Shown: one piece after another, positions 1 through 7,141 of the stretch | Numbering within the stretch: position 1 is the first letter of the stretch | Layout: every line of letters starts with the position of its first letter | Assembly: GCA_027318675.1 (NCBI GenBank) | Contig: DAHVOT010000010.1 | Coordinates: forward strand, 1-20,365 | Source: an archaeon | Lineage (GTDB): Archaea > Nanobdellota > Nanobdellia > Pacearchaeales > GW2011-AR1 | Length of the DNA stretch: 20,365 nucleotides | Direction of reading: 5' to 3' | The notes under the pieces: generated by a model | Told to the model about the DNA's origin: nothing | Databases searched by the model: none | The model's input: the letters and a program-made list of their open reading frames with translations, nothing else | Position numbers and translations under genes: made by a program

Positions 1-2
1 CA

Positions 3-152
3 TTTATAAAAGATAATAACAAAGAAAAAAAAGATTATTCAGAATCAATAGAAAAACAAGAAAAAGAACAAACTTATACTTTGTTCTCTTTTGACGACGA
101 GAAAACAACTGAGGAGAACACCATAAAATGGAATGCGACAGCTTACAATTAG
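3..152 (+). CDS. C-terminal end of an unknown protein (partial, runs off the left edge)
   Basis: An open frame enters from the left edge and stops at TAG 150-152, giving about 49 residues. The visible part is Lys/Glu-rich and hydrophilic, then ends in a more ordered tail (YTLFSFDDE, then IKWNATAYN). It overlaps the KamA gene by 25 bp in another frame, and the KamA ribosome-binding site lies inside it, which suggests a translationally coupled operon. I do not recognise the protein. The frame is short and could be chance, but it is the only frame open from the edge through this region, and it would explain why KamA has a Shine-Dalgarno motif and no nearby TATA box. Confidence 0.45.
   Translation, partial: FIKDNNKEKKDYSESIEKQEKEQTYTLFSFDDEKTTEENTIKWNATAYN
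111..116 (+). promoter_or_regulatory. Shine-Dalgarno site for the KamA gene
   Basis: GAGGAG lies 11 nt before ATG 128, within the end of the upstream open frame. It supports ATG 128 as the start and internal-operon translation, in contrast to the leaderless genes elsewhere in the window. Confidence 0.6.
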
Positions 153-1252
153 CAGACAAGAAAAAAGAGGAAATAAATTATAAAGCTGCGCAAAAAAAAT
201 TTGAAAGATTTATCACAATAGATGAGATTTCTAAACTCTTTGATTTAGATAAAGACGAATTAAAGAAAATATGTAGCAGTTATCCTATGAGGATTCCAGA
301 CTATTATTTGTCTTTAATAAAAGAAAAAGGAGATGGAATTTACAAACAATGTATTCCTTCTTCAGCAGAAATTTATGACCTCTGTGGAGAAGAAGATCCT
401 CTTTATGAAGAGCCAGAACACCAAAAAAGAAAAGATGTTCCCTCTCTTTTAACTCATAGATATCCAGACAGAGTTCTTTTCAGAATTTCAAACTCCTGTG
501 CAATGTACTGTAGATTTTGCACTAGAAAAAGAAAAGTAGGAGATATGAACAAAAATCCAACTTGGGAAGAAATGGCTAAAGCGCTTTTATATATTAAACA
601 GCATCCAGAAATAAGAGATGTAATTCTTTCTGGAGGAGATCCTTTAATGCTCCCAAACAAATTGCTTGAAAAAATAATAAAATCAGTATACTCAATAATC
701 TCTAAAAGAGAAAACGGAATAATAAGAATAGGAACAAGAATACCTTGTGTTCTTCCACAAAGAATAACTCCAGAATTGTGTGATATTCTGAAAAAATATC
801 ATCCTATCTACATAAACACCCATTTCAATCATCCAAATGAAATCACTCCTGAAAGCAAGAAAGCATGCGGAATGCTTGCTGATGCAGGAATTCCAGTTGG
901 AAATCAAACAGTTCTTCTAAAAGGAGTAAATGACAATCCAGAAACAATGAAAAAACTTGTTCTTGGACTTTTAAGCATGAGAGTAAGACCTTATTACATT
1001 TATCAGTGTGATCCAGTTAAAGGAGCGAATCACTTCAGAACAAGAGTCGAAAAAGGACTTGAAATCTACAAATCACTTAGGGGCCACACTTCAGGACTTG
1101 CAGTTCCACAATTTGTAATTGATGCTCCAGGAGGAGGCGGAAAAATACCTCTTTTACCAGAATATGTTCAAAGTCTAGACAAAGACAAAGTTATACTAAA
1201 AAACTATGAAGGAAACACACACGAATATCCGCAGATAAAGGAAGATTATTGA
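128..1252 (+). CDS. kamA: KamA-family lysine 2,3-aminomutase (radical SAM, PLP-dependent), short form
   Basis: The family moves the alpha-amino group of lysine to the beta carbon, using a [4Fe-4S] cluster, S-adenosylmethionine and PLP. The radical SAM Cys motif is C124, C128, C131 (CAMYCRFC), with SGGDPL at 168-173. The PLP lysine is K339 in the PGGGGK loop. Residues matching the lysine contacts of the clostridial enzyme are present: R133 for the carboxylate, and D295 (YQCD) and D332 (IDAPGG) for the amino group. This argues against glutamate 2,3-aminomutase, which replaces those acids. At 374 residues it is shorter than the roughly 416-residue classical enzyme and ends about 35 residues after K339, without the Cys-rich zinc-binding C-terminus. 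In length it is closer to bacterial EpmB, which makes beta-lysine for EF-P. The product could be a beta-lysine osmolyte or a modification precursor; no acetyltransferase or ligase partner lies in the window. Confidence 0.9.
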   Translation: MECDSLQLADKKKEEINYKAAQKKFERFITIDEISKLFDLDKDELKKICSSYPMRIPDYYLSLIKEKGDGIYKQCIPSSAEIYDLCGEEDPLYEEPEHQKRKDVPSLLTHRYPDRVLFRISNSCAMYCRFCTRKRKVGDMNKNPTWEEMAKALLYIKQHPEIRDVILSGGDPLMLPNKLLEKIIKSVYSIISKRENGIIRIGTRIPCVLPQRITPELCDILKKYHPIYINTHFNHPNEITPESKKACGMLADAGIPVGNQTVLLKGVNDNPETMKKLVLGLLSMRVRPYYIYQCDPVKGANHFRTRVEKGLEIYKSLRGHTSGLAVPQFVIDAPGGGGKIPLLPEYVQSLDKDKVILKNYEGNTHEYPQIKEDY

Positions 1253-1412
1253 AAATACATTTCTAAACCAATTATCTCATAAAGTCTACTATGAATAGAT
1301 ATATCTTTCCATCATTGTTTAACATAACAAGTTAATAAAAAGTTATAATGCATAATTAAATCCATCAAGAAAAAAATAAATTAAATAATACATACTCTTT
1401 ATCATCAAAAAA

Positions 1413-1422
1413 TTTAAAAATA
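1413..1422 (+). promoter_or_regulatory. TATA-like box for the zinc-ribbon gene
   Basis: TTTAAAAATA fits the archaeal TATA consensus. It sits inside a short inverted repeat (AAAAATTT, then AAATTTTT, 1408-1429). A start site about 25 bp downstream, near 1440-1445, would leave a leader of about 35 nt carrying the GGAGG site. Confidence 0.5.
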
Positions 1423-1463
1423 AATTTTTCTATCTCTATACTAAAATAAATAAAAGAGGAAAA

Positions 1464-1468
1464 GGAGG
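1464..1468 (+). promoter_or_regulatory. Strong Shine-Dalgarno site of the zinc-ribbon gene
   Basis: GGAGG stands 10 nt before ATG 1479, one of the best ribosome-binding sites in the window. It fixes the start and marks this as one of the few leadered monocistronic genes here. Confidence 0.7.
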
Positions 1469-1478
1469 AAAATAAAAG

Positions 1479-1706
1479 ATGGTTGAAGCAAATTATATCC
1501 AAGAAAAAATGGCAGAAATGCAAAAGAGTGAAGACCTTTCTAATATAATGGGTAAAATTCTTTCTGGAAGACCAGGTTACAAGGCAGTAATTGAAAAGAA
1601 GATTGTTCAAGTAAGATGTCCTGGTAATTGCGGAATGATTTTTGAAAGCCCTGTAAAGTTCTGCCCTGAATGTGGTTCAAAAATAGAATGGCCTAAGAAA
1701 GAGTAA
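1479..1706 (+). CDS. Small zinc-ribbon protein of unknown function
   Basis: This is a 75-residue protein with two parts. Residues 1-40 form a predicted amphipathic helical stretch with several Met and charged residues. Residues 44-72 form a zinc ribbon with C47, C51, C62 and C65 (Cx3C, then Cx2C in the FCPECG knuckle). It has no signal peptide or membrane segment, so it is cytosolic. Small archaeal zinc ribbons often bind nucleic acid or ribosomes, but nothing here decides which. A strong ribosome-binding site (GGAGG) suggests good expression. The neighbour on the right is convergent at a 17-bp gap, so it is probably its own transcription unit. The frame is supported by the Cys pattern and the ribosome-binding site; I do not recognise a named family. 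Confidence 0.8.
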   Translation: MVEANYIQEKMAEMQKSEDLSNIMGKILSGRPGYKAVIEKKIVQVRCPGNCGMIFESPVKFCPECGSKIEWPKKE

Positions 1707-1723
1707 GATTAGGGTTTATTGAA

Positions 1724-2017
1724 TTATTCTTTAAAAACAGCATCAGATAAAATATACCTTACTTTTAACATATTTTCATAACCCTTATTATGATATGCAA
1801 TTTCACGCTCTTTGATATAAATATGATTATTGTTCAAAACAAGTTGATTAGGCCTTAAAGATGCTCTAAGTATTTCATCTTTATCCAATCTATAATTTGA
1901 ACTCTCAAATTTTAATAAAGGCACTGGAGAAACACCAAATCTATTCCAAGGTTTAGCTCTCTCAAATGGATTAGAATCATAAATTGAAAAATTAATTTCA
2001 AGACTCTCTTTTCCCAT
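1724..2017 (-). CDS. Hypothetical small protein divergent from aIF5B
   Basis: This is a 97-residue protein with no cysteines, membrane segment or signal peptide. It has alternating polar and hydrophobic stretches that suggest a small mixed or beta-rich fold (LRPNQLVLNNNHIYI around the middle). I do not recognise a family. Support for it being real comes from position: its ATG at 2017 is 25.5 bp from the centre of a TATA-like box that stands exactly the same distance from the aIF5B start on the other strand. Its end lies 17 bp from the end of the convergent zinc-ribbon gene, leaving no unexplained gap. Longer minus-strand frames overlapping it run into aIF5B and look like shadows. Confidence 0.65.
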   Translation of the reverse strand: MGKESLEINFSIYDSNPFERAKPWNRFGVSPVPLLKFESSNYRLDKDEILRASLRPNQLVLNNNHIYIKEREIAYHNKGYENMLKVRYILSDAVFKE

Positions 2018-2037
2018 ATAATAACTCTTATCCTAAT

Positions 2038-2047
2038 CTTTAAAAAC
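2038..2047. promoter_or_regulatory. Shared divergent TATA box for the 2017 (-) and aIF5B (+) genes
   Basis: CTTTAAAAAC, read GTTTTTAAAG on the other strand, is a usable archaeal TATA box in both directions. Its centre at 2042.5 is 25.5 bp from the first base of both start codons (2068 on plus, 2017 on minus). Both transcripts would therefore be leaderless. Confidence 0.6.
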
Positions 2048-2067
2048 AAATCTATACTAAAAAATAC

Positions 2068-3855
2068 ATGACAAATCCAACAAAAGAAATAACAGAAACA
2101 CCAAAAATCCGCCAACCAATAGTTACAGTTTGTGGACATGTAGATCATGGAAAGACATCAATATTAGATTGCCTTAGAGATAGCTGTATACAAGCTGGAG
2201 AGTGTGGAGGCATCACCCAAAAAATCTCTTTTACTTCTTATCCAATGAGCCAAATGAAAGCAGCTTGCCCGCTTATAGAAAAATCAGGAACAAAAGTAAA
2301 TATTCCAGGATTTTTACTTATTGATACACCTGGACATGCGGCATTTACCAATTTAAGAAAAAGAGGAGGCTCTTTGGCCGATTTAGCAATACTCGTTGTT
2401 GATATAAATGAAGGAATAAAACCTCAAACAGCTGAAGTAATTCAAATCCTTAAACTTCATAAAACTCCGTTTTTAATTGCTTTAAACAAAATAGATAATA
2501 TTTCAGGATGGAGAACAAATATAGATAAACCCTTAAAAGAAAGTGTTGAAGGACAATCAATGAACGTCAGACAAGTCTTCGATGAAAGATACATGACTTT
2601 AATAGGTTCTTTAAACAGCTTTGGATTCGATTCTGATTTATATTATAACATCTCAGATTTCACAAAGAAAATAGCATTAATTCCTTGTTCTGCAAGAACC
2701 CATGAAGGAATACCTGAATTGATAATGATGCTCTGTGGTTTAAGTCAAAAATATTTAACAGATAAATTAAAAATAGGAAAAGACCCAAAAGGAGTTTTAC
2801 TTGAAGTCAAAAAAGAAAAGTCCAATAATTACATTGAAGCTATATTATATGATGGGGAATTAAAAAAAACAGATGAAATTGCAATTGCAAACTTCAACAC
2901 AGAAAAACCCCCAATAATAACTAAAATTAGAATATTAGAAGAAATAGAACCTTTGTGCATAAAATTTAAACCAAAAGAAAGCGCAACAGCTTCAACAGGT
3001 ATAAGAATGCAATTAATTGAAAAAGATGAAGTTCTTCCAGGGATGCCTTTTGAAATCTACAAAAATAATCTTGAAGAATTAAAAGAAAGATTCAACAAAG
3101 AAATATCTGATAAAATAAAAACAAAACATAACGGAATAATAGCAAAAGCAGATTCTTTAGGAAGTATTGAAGCACTTCTTTTCCTTTTAGAAAATCAAAA
3201 TATCCCTGTATTGAAAGTGGGTATAGGGAACATAAACAAATCAGATGTAATAGCTGCTAAAGCAAACATAGAAATAAATGAACTAGATGCAATAATAGTT
3301 GGATTTAATATAGGTATAGATGAAGATGCTCAAGAATTAATAAAAGATCAAGGTAAAAAAATAAAAGTAATAACAGATGAAGTTGTCTACAAACTTATTG
3401 AAGATTTAATTGAATGGAGAACACAAAAACAAAAAGACATTGAAAAAAAGAGATTAATGGAATTAGCATCAATATGCAAAGTAAAAATTCTTCATCAATA
3501 TGTTTTCAGAAATACAAGTCCTGCAATATTTGGTGTAAAAATTGAAGCAGGAAAATTAAAACAGCAAATGCATTTAATAGATGAAAATGGAGAGAAAGTA
3601 GGAAAAATAAAAAACATTGAATCTGAAAGAAAATCTGTTCCAGAAGCAGGAGAAGGAATGGAAGTTGCAGTTTCTATGCCTGGAATAAACTTTGAAAGGG
3701 CAATGAAAAACAGAAATCTTATGTATTCTGATTTAGGAGAATCTCAATTCAGGAATTTCAAGAAAAATAAAGACTTGCTTTCAGGTGCTGAGATGAAAAC
3801 ACTTCAGGAAATAGCTGAGATAAAAAGAAAAGAAAAAGCAGATTGGGGAATTTAA
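2068..3855 (+). CDS. infB: Archaeal translation initiation factor aIF5B (IF-2 homologue)
   Basis: This is the GTPase that promotes ribosomal subunit joining at the end of initiation. The G domain is intact: P-loop GHVDHGKT at 23-30, switch I GGIT at 47-50, DTPGH at 86-90, NKID at 140-143 and SAR at 208-210. Beta-barrel domain II follows, then the central alpha/beta domain and a C-terminal barrel. At 595 residues it is the usual length for the archaeal factor, which lacks the long N-terminus of the eukaryotic protein. No intein interrupts the P-loop or switch region, a common intein site in this gene. It appears leaderless from the shared box at 2038-2047. Its TAA abuts the stop of the convergent nuclease gene with no spacer. 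Confidence 0.97.
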   Translation: MTNPTKEITETPKIRQPIVTVCGHVDHGKTSILDCLRDSCIQAGECGGITQKISFTSYPMSQMKAACPLIEKSGTKVNIPGFLLIDTPGHAAFTNLRKRGGSLADLAILVVDINEGIKPQTAEVIQILKLHKTPFLIALNKIDNISGWRTNIDKPLKESVEGQSMNVRQVFDERYMTLIGSLNSFGFDSDLYYNISDFTKKIALIPCSARTHEGIPELIMMLCGLSQKYLTDKLKIGKDPKGVLLEVKKEKSNNYIEAILYDGELKKTDEIAIANFNTEKPPIITKIRILEEIEPLCIKFKPKESATASTGIRMQLIEKDEVLPGMPFEIYKNNLEELKERFNKEISDKIKTKHNGIIAKADSLGSIEALLFLLENQNIPVLKVGIGNINKSDVIAAKANIEINELDAIIVGFNIGIDEDAQELIKDQGKKIKVITDEVVYKLIEDLIEWRTQKQKDIEKKRLMELASICKVKILHQYVFRNTSPAIFGVKIEAGKLKQQMHLIDENGEKVGKIKNIESERKSVPEAGEGMEVAVSMPGINFERAMKNRNLMYSDLGESQFRNFKKNKDLLSGAEMKTLQEIAEIKRKEKADWGI

Positions 3856-4815
3856 TCATCTCTCCTCAACTTGGTCTTCCATCCATTCAGGTACTTCAGA
3901 ATTATCCCATTCTTCAAATCTTTTAGCTCCAATTATCTTTCCCTCTAAATCAATTCTTGGCCCTCCATGATGAGATATTGAATATTTTTCACAAGCTGTT
4001 TTCAAATCACAGAAGTTACAATGAAATCCATAAAAGGGGGCAAAATAATCTTTAGTAATTCCTTCTGCAACTTCATTAACTAATCTTTTTATGTAATCAA
4101 AATCCTTCTCGCTTCTGTGAGTCTTGAACACATTTCCAGACCTTAAATGATAATACAAAATAGCTTCCTCTTCTTTTCCAAAAAGTTTTCTAAATGCATA
4201 ACTGTATATTGTAAATTGAGGATGTCTGTGTAAAACAAATGAATCTTTTCCAGGAGAACTTTTATCTGTTTTATAATCAGATATGTAAAATCCATTCTCA
4301 TTTTTATCAATTCTATCAAATACTCCTCTTACAGGTATCCCATCAATATCAAACGGCTCATCTTTTTTTATTCCAAAAGCAAATTCCTTTTTCAGAGGAG
4401 GTTCAAGGGATTTGTGTCTCTCGTAAAATCTCTTAAGAATATTCTCTCCAAGTTTCATATATCCAAAAAAAACTCCAACTGGTTCTGGGCCTAAATCAAC
4501 ATGATTTCCTATTCTAACTTTAAAATCTTCTTTCAAATCAAATTCTTGGACCTCAAGATTCTTTTTTTCTTTTCCTTTAAGAAAATCTCCAGCAACATCT
4601 CCTGTCCAATAATATTTCCAATATTTTGAAAAACTCTCTGGAGATTTATAATCTACATCATAAAATCTTTCTAACATATAATGTATTCCTTTTCCAAAAA
4701 GAAGCCTTACATTAGACGGAACTTTTTCATGCAGAATATATCTAAGATAATAAGAAAAACTACATCCTTTGTAGGTAGTTATCTTACTCGGGCTTAATTT
4801 ACCCACATCTGCCAT
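3856..4815 (-). CDS. RecB/Cas4-like PD-(D/E)XK nuclease with predicted Fe-S cluster (copy A)
   Basis: This is a 319-residue PD-(D/E)XK superfamily protein. Motifs in order are the N-terminal LSPSKITTY with C18, the GKGIH motif with H45, the metal-binding D167 (GVFDRID), the catalytic DYKT (D180, K182), and the Q200/Y204 helix. C266, C269 and C275 lie near the C-terminus. One N-terminal Cys plus three C-terminal Cys is the [4Fe-4S] layout of AddB, Cas4 and Dna2 nuclease domains. The expected reaction is single-stranded or end-directed DNA cleavage. There is no helicase domain and no cas1 or cas2 nearby, so I do not call it Cas4. About 35 acidic residues follow the Fe-S region. A second, diverged copy lies at 14620-15483. 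The TATA box at 4837-4843 is 25 bp before the ATG. The gene is convergent with aIF5B at zero gap. Confidence 0.88.
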   Translation of the reverse strand: MADVGKLSPSKITTYKGCSFSYYLRYILHEKVPSNVRLLFGKGIHYMLERFYDVDYKSPESFSKYWKYYWTGDVAGDFLKGKEKKNLEVQEFDLKEDFKVRIGNHVDLGPEPVGVFFGYMKLGENILKRFYERHKSLEPPLKKEFAFGIKKDEPFDIDGIPVRGVFDRIDKNENGFYISDYKTDKSSPGKDSFVLHRHPQFTIYSYAFRKLFGKEEEAILYYHLRSGNVFKTHRSEKDFDYIKRLVNEVAEGITKDYFAPFYGFHCNFCDLKTACEKYSISHHGGPRIDLEGKIIGAKRFEEWDNSEVPEWMEDQVEER

Positions 4816-4836
4816 AAAATTTATACACTCAAGAAA

Positions 4837-4843
4837 TTTATAA
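4837..4843 (-). promoter_or_regulatory. TATA box of nuclease copy A
   Basis: On the minus strand this reads TTATAAA. Its centre is 25 bp upstream of the ATG at 4815, implying a leaderless mRNA. Confidence 0.5.
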
Positions 4844-4881
4844 CTATTATTATGCTACCATAAATAAATCAAATTACAAAG

Positions 4882-4891
4882 CTTTAAAAAC
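4882..4891 (+). promoter_or_regulatory. TATA box of the anchored surface-protein gene
   Basis: CTTTAAAAAC is the same decamer as the box before aIF5B. Its centre is 22.5 bp from ATG 4909 and 25.5 bp from the next in-frame ATG at 4912. By the spacing seen elsewhere in the window, 4912 may be the true start. Confidence 0.55.
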
Positions 4892-4908
4892 AAAAATGTA
4901 TAATTGAT

Positions 4909-5790
4909 ATGATGAAAAAAATTAATGTAGGTGTTATAATTGCAATTTTGGCTATGATTTACTCATTTTCAATTATAGTCTCAGCAGAACCTTGCAATAT
5001 ACAAATTTCTATGATAAATCAAGATCCTTATCCAGCAATTCAAGGAGATTATGTTAAAGTACTATTCAAAATAGACGGAATAAGAAACACTGAATGTGGA
5101 ACAGTTACATTTGGTGTTAAAGAAGATTACCCTGTCTCCCTTGATCCAAATGTTGAAAATCCTATAACAATAAAATCTGGAATCTATGAAAAAGATTACA
5201 ATTCCTATTACCTTGCTCCATACAAATTGAGAATAGATTCAAATGCCCTTGATGGAGATAATCCAATTGAAACATATTATTCAACAAAAACAGCCTCAAA
5301 TGTTGTTAAAGAATTTGATATAACTGTTGAAGATATAAGAGCAGATTTTGAGATACATGTTAAGGATTACAATTATGTCACAAAAGAATTAACATTTGAG
5401 ATATTAAATATAGCTGAATCCGATGTTGAGGCCCTTACAATAGAAATACCTAAACAAGATGACGTTTCAATAAAAGGAGCAAATAGAATGGTTGTTGGAG
5501 ATTTAGATTCCAATGAATATACTACAGCAGATTTTGAAGCAACACTTCCTAATAAAGAAACTACAATAAATTTAAATGTTATTTATACTGATTCAATAAA
5601 CTCAAGAAGAGAATTACAGAAAGTTGTTGATTTTGATCCTTCATACTTCGTAGACAGAAATGGAGATAAGAAAAGTTTCCCTTGGTTTGTTATAGTAATA
5701 GTTATTCTAATAGTAATAATAATCATCTGGAGAATAATCAAGAAAAGAAGAAGAGAAGCTGAAAGAAGAAAAAGAAGAGCAATGGCTTAA
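4909..5790 (+). CDS. Secreted, C-terminally membrane-anchored surface protein (COG1361-like)
   Basis: This 293-residue protein has a signal peptide (about residues 3-26, ending VSAEP) and an extracytoplasmic beta-rich region of about 230 residues. A strongly hydrophobic segment at about 257-277 is followed by an Arg/Lys-rich cytoplasmic tail (KKRRREAERRKRR). The ectodomain looks like tandem immunoglobulin-like or NEW3-type modules. This resembles the archaeal COG1361 S-layer-like proteins often found beside MacB/Lol-type ABC transporters. Only two Cys occur (C29 and one before residue 70), a possible disulfide. The start is an ATGATG pair, and TATA spacing favours the second. It faces the transporter operon tail to tail across a 150-bp spacer, so any joint function would be through the membrane, not co-transcription. 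The family assignment is inferred from architecture. Confidence 0.75.
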   Translation: MMKKINVGVIIAILAMIYSFSIIVSAEPCNIQISMINQDPYPAIQGDYVKVLFKIDGIRNTECGTVTFGVKEDYPVSLDPNVENPITIKSGIYEKDYNSYYLAPYKLRIDSNALDGDNPIETYYSTKTASNVVKEFDITVEDIRADFEIHVKDYNYVTKELTFEILNIAESDVEALTIEIPKQDDVSIKGANRMVVGDLDSNEYTTADFEATLPNKETTINLNVIYTDSINSRRELQKVVDFDPSYFVDRNGDKKSFPWFVIVIVILIVIIIIWRIIKKRRREAERRKRRAMA

Positions 5791-5830
5791 GTTTAATTCT
5801 ATAAATAATTTAAATAAAACTTCTAAAATG

Positions 5831-5860
5831 GGTTGAGAATTATTAATCTCAAAATTAACC
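5831..5860. terminator. Inverted repeat, possible 3'-end hairpin between convergent units
   Basis: TTGAGA (5833-5838) and TCTCAA (5847-5852) pair across an 8-nt loop. GGTT (5831-5834) and AACC (5857-5860) can extend the arms only with a bulge. It lies 40 bp after the surface-protein stop. No run of T follows on the plus strand, so the terminator role is tentative. Confidence 0.3.
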
Positions 5861-5908
5861 AAATTAAATCAAACTGTTACAGATAACAATTCTACTCATA
5901 TCTCAAAG

Positions 5909-5924
5909 CACTAACAAGTTAGTG
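5909..5924. repeat. Perfect 7-bp inverted repeat before the transporter operon's 3' end
   Basis: CACTAAC-AA-GTTAGTG is a perfect palindrome with a 2-bp centre. It lies 17 bp outside the stop codon of the last permease gene. A 2-nt RNA loop is too tight, so at least one pair would open, or the site may act as DNA, for example bound by a dimeric protein. Confidence 0.4.
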
Positions 5925-5940
5925 TATTACATTACTCGTT

Positions 5941-7140
5941 CTACTCGTAACGTAATGCGTCAACCGGATTAACTTTTGAAGCGCTTCTCGCAGGTAATGC
6001 TCCCGAAATAGCTCCTGTAAGTGTTGCAAATCCAATACATACTATAAACAACCAGAAAGGAAAAGAAGGTTGTAAGAATCCATAACCTGCACTTGCTATT
6101 ATCTTACCCCCTAAGAAACTTAAAATTAATCCAAATAAAACCCCTAAAACTCCTGCAACAAATCCTAAAAATGAACTTTCAAATAAAAATATCTTGAATA
6201 TCTCAGAATTTTGGGCTCCAATTGATTTCATTACTCCTATTTCTTTAACTCTCTCCAAAACAGAAGTAATCATAGTATTTGCAGTATTAATAGCTGAAAC
6301 AAAAACAGAAATTAAAGCAATCAAAAGAATAAACCAAACAACAATGTCCAATGCAGTTGAATAAGATTCAATCATCTCATCAAAAGATTGAACAAAAAAA
6401 TCTTCTTTACCTTCCTCCTGACCTCTTTCTTTTCTTAAATTTCTTTCAATATCTTTAACAACTCTTTCAATGTTGCTTGTGTCTACTTTAGCAACAATCC
6501 AATTATACGGAAGACTCGTATTAGCGTATAATTCATCAATAAAATCATTTGTAACATAAATTTGAGCATCATCTGGTGCACTTCCAACAGCCTCATAAAA
6601 TCCAACTATTTTAAATTTCTGACCATTCAAAATAATATTATCATTCAATTCGTAAGGTTTAGTAAATATTTTATCAGGCAAAAGATAATTATAACCTACA
6701 ACAACACCCATATCTCCTGGCTGCAATTCTCTCCCAGAATAGATGTCTAAATTAAAAACATCCATTATCAAAGGTTTTTTAGGATCATAACCCATCATAG
6801 AAACGTATTTTTTAACACCGCTTTTTTCAACCTCTACACTTTTAATATAAATCCCAGTTGCAGAATACACTCCAGAAGTTGTTTCAACAACATGCACCTC
6901 ATCTTCTGAAAATGCAAACGTATCATCTAAACCTCCAAAACCTTTTGGCTGAATAAGAACTTTATCTGCAGAAGAAGCACTTGACATTTCTTCAATATAA
7001 TCGTACAAACCCAATCCAAAACTCACAAAAATAAATATTGTTGTAATTCCTGCAAGTATTGAGATAATTGTAAATGCACTTCTTGTCTTTCTTTGTTTTA
7101 TATTCCTTAAAGAATAATTAATTGATTCTCTTGATATCAT
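5941..7140 (-). CDS. FtsX/MacB/LolC-type ABC transporter permease, second copy of the operon
   Basis: This 399-residue protein has the four-helix FtsX-like layout. One helix lies near the N-terminus (about 21-45), followed by a large extracytoplasmic MacB-type domain (about 46-260). Three C-terminal helices follow (about 264-287, 319-345, 360-383). Between helices 2 and 3 is the cytoplasmic coupling motif ERVKEIGVMKSIGA (296-309), and the tail ends NPVDALRYE, both typical of the family. It is the third gene of the operon, starting 1 bp after the previous stop with a strong GAGGGG site at 7146-7151. With the other permease it probably forms a heterodimer on one ATPase dimer, as in LolCDE. These transporters are mechanotransmitters that move periplasmic or lipid-linked cargo; the substrate is unknown here. 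Confidence 0.93.
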   Translation of the reverse strand: MISRESINYSLRNIKQRKTRSAFTIISILAGITTIFIFVSFGLGLYDYIEEMSSASSADKVLIQPKGFGGLDDTFAFSEDEVHVVETTSGVYSATGIYIKSVEVEKSGVKKYVSMMGYDPKKPLIMDVFNLDIYSGRELQPGDMGVVVGYNYLLPDKIFTKPYELNDNIILNGQKFKIVGFYEAVGSAPDDAQIYVTNDFIDELYANTSLPYNWIVAKVDTSNIERVVKDIERNLRKERGQEEGKEDFFVQSFDEMIESYSTALDIVVWFILLIALISVFVSAINTANTMITSVLERVKEIGVMKSIGAQNSEIFKIFLFESSFLGFVAGVLGVLFGLILSFLGGKIIASAGYGFLQPSFPFWLFIVCIGFATLTGAISGALPARSASKVNPVDALRYE

Positions 7141-7141
7141 T

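Larger units (their letters stand above)
1253..1478. other. Longest intergenic stretch; promoter and leader of the zinc-ribbon gene
   Basis: These 226 bp are extremely AT-rich. Apart from the TATA-like box and ribosome-binding site at the right end, I see no tRNA, no strong hairpin and no convincing small gene. A minus-strand open frame crossing 1365-1610 is low-complexity Phe/Leu/Ser and mostly antisense to the zinc-ribbon gene. Confidence 0.6.

Noticed and set aside
1253..1478. tRNA or small structured RNA in the longest spacer
   Set aside because: I found no T-loop (GGTTCRA-like) or acceptor pairing, and the G+C content is too low for a tRNA.
1365..1610. Minus-strand open frame over the zinc-ribbon promoter and 5' half
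   Set aside because: It is Phe/Ser-rich antisense of Lys/Glu-rich sequence. The plus gene has a Cys4 pattern and a GGAGG site.
1912..2148. Minus-strand open frame crossing from the 97-residue gene into aIF5B
   Set aside because: It overlaps the conserved start of aIF5B and is Trp/Cys/Phe-rich low-quality sequence. The shorter 1724-2017 frame fits the promoter geometry.
2068..3855. Possible intein in aIF5B
   Set aside because: The P-loop, switch I and DTPGH follow one another at normal spacing and total length is ordinary, so nothing is inserted.
3856..4815. Reading the Fe-S nuclease as a CRISPR Cas4
   Set aside because: The motif layout matches Cas4, but there is no repeat array and no cas1 or cas2, and copy B has the same layout. 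A general RecB-like nuclease is the safer call.
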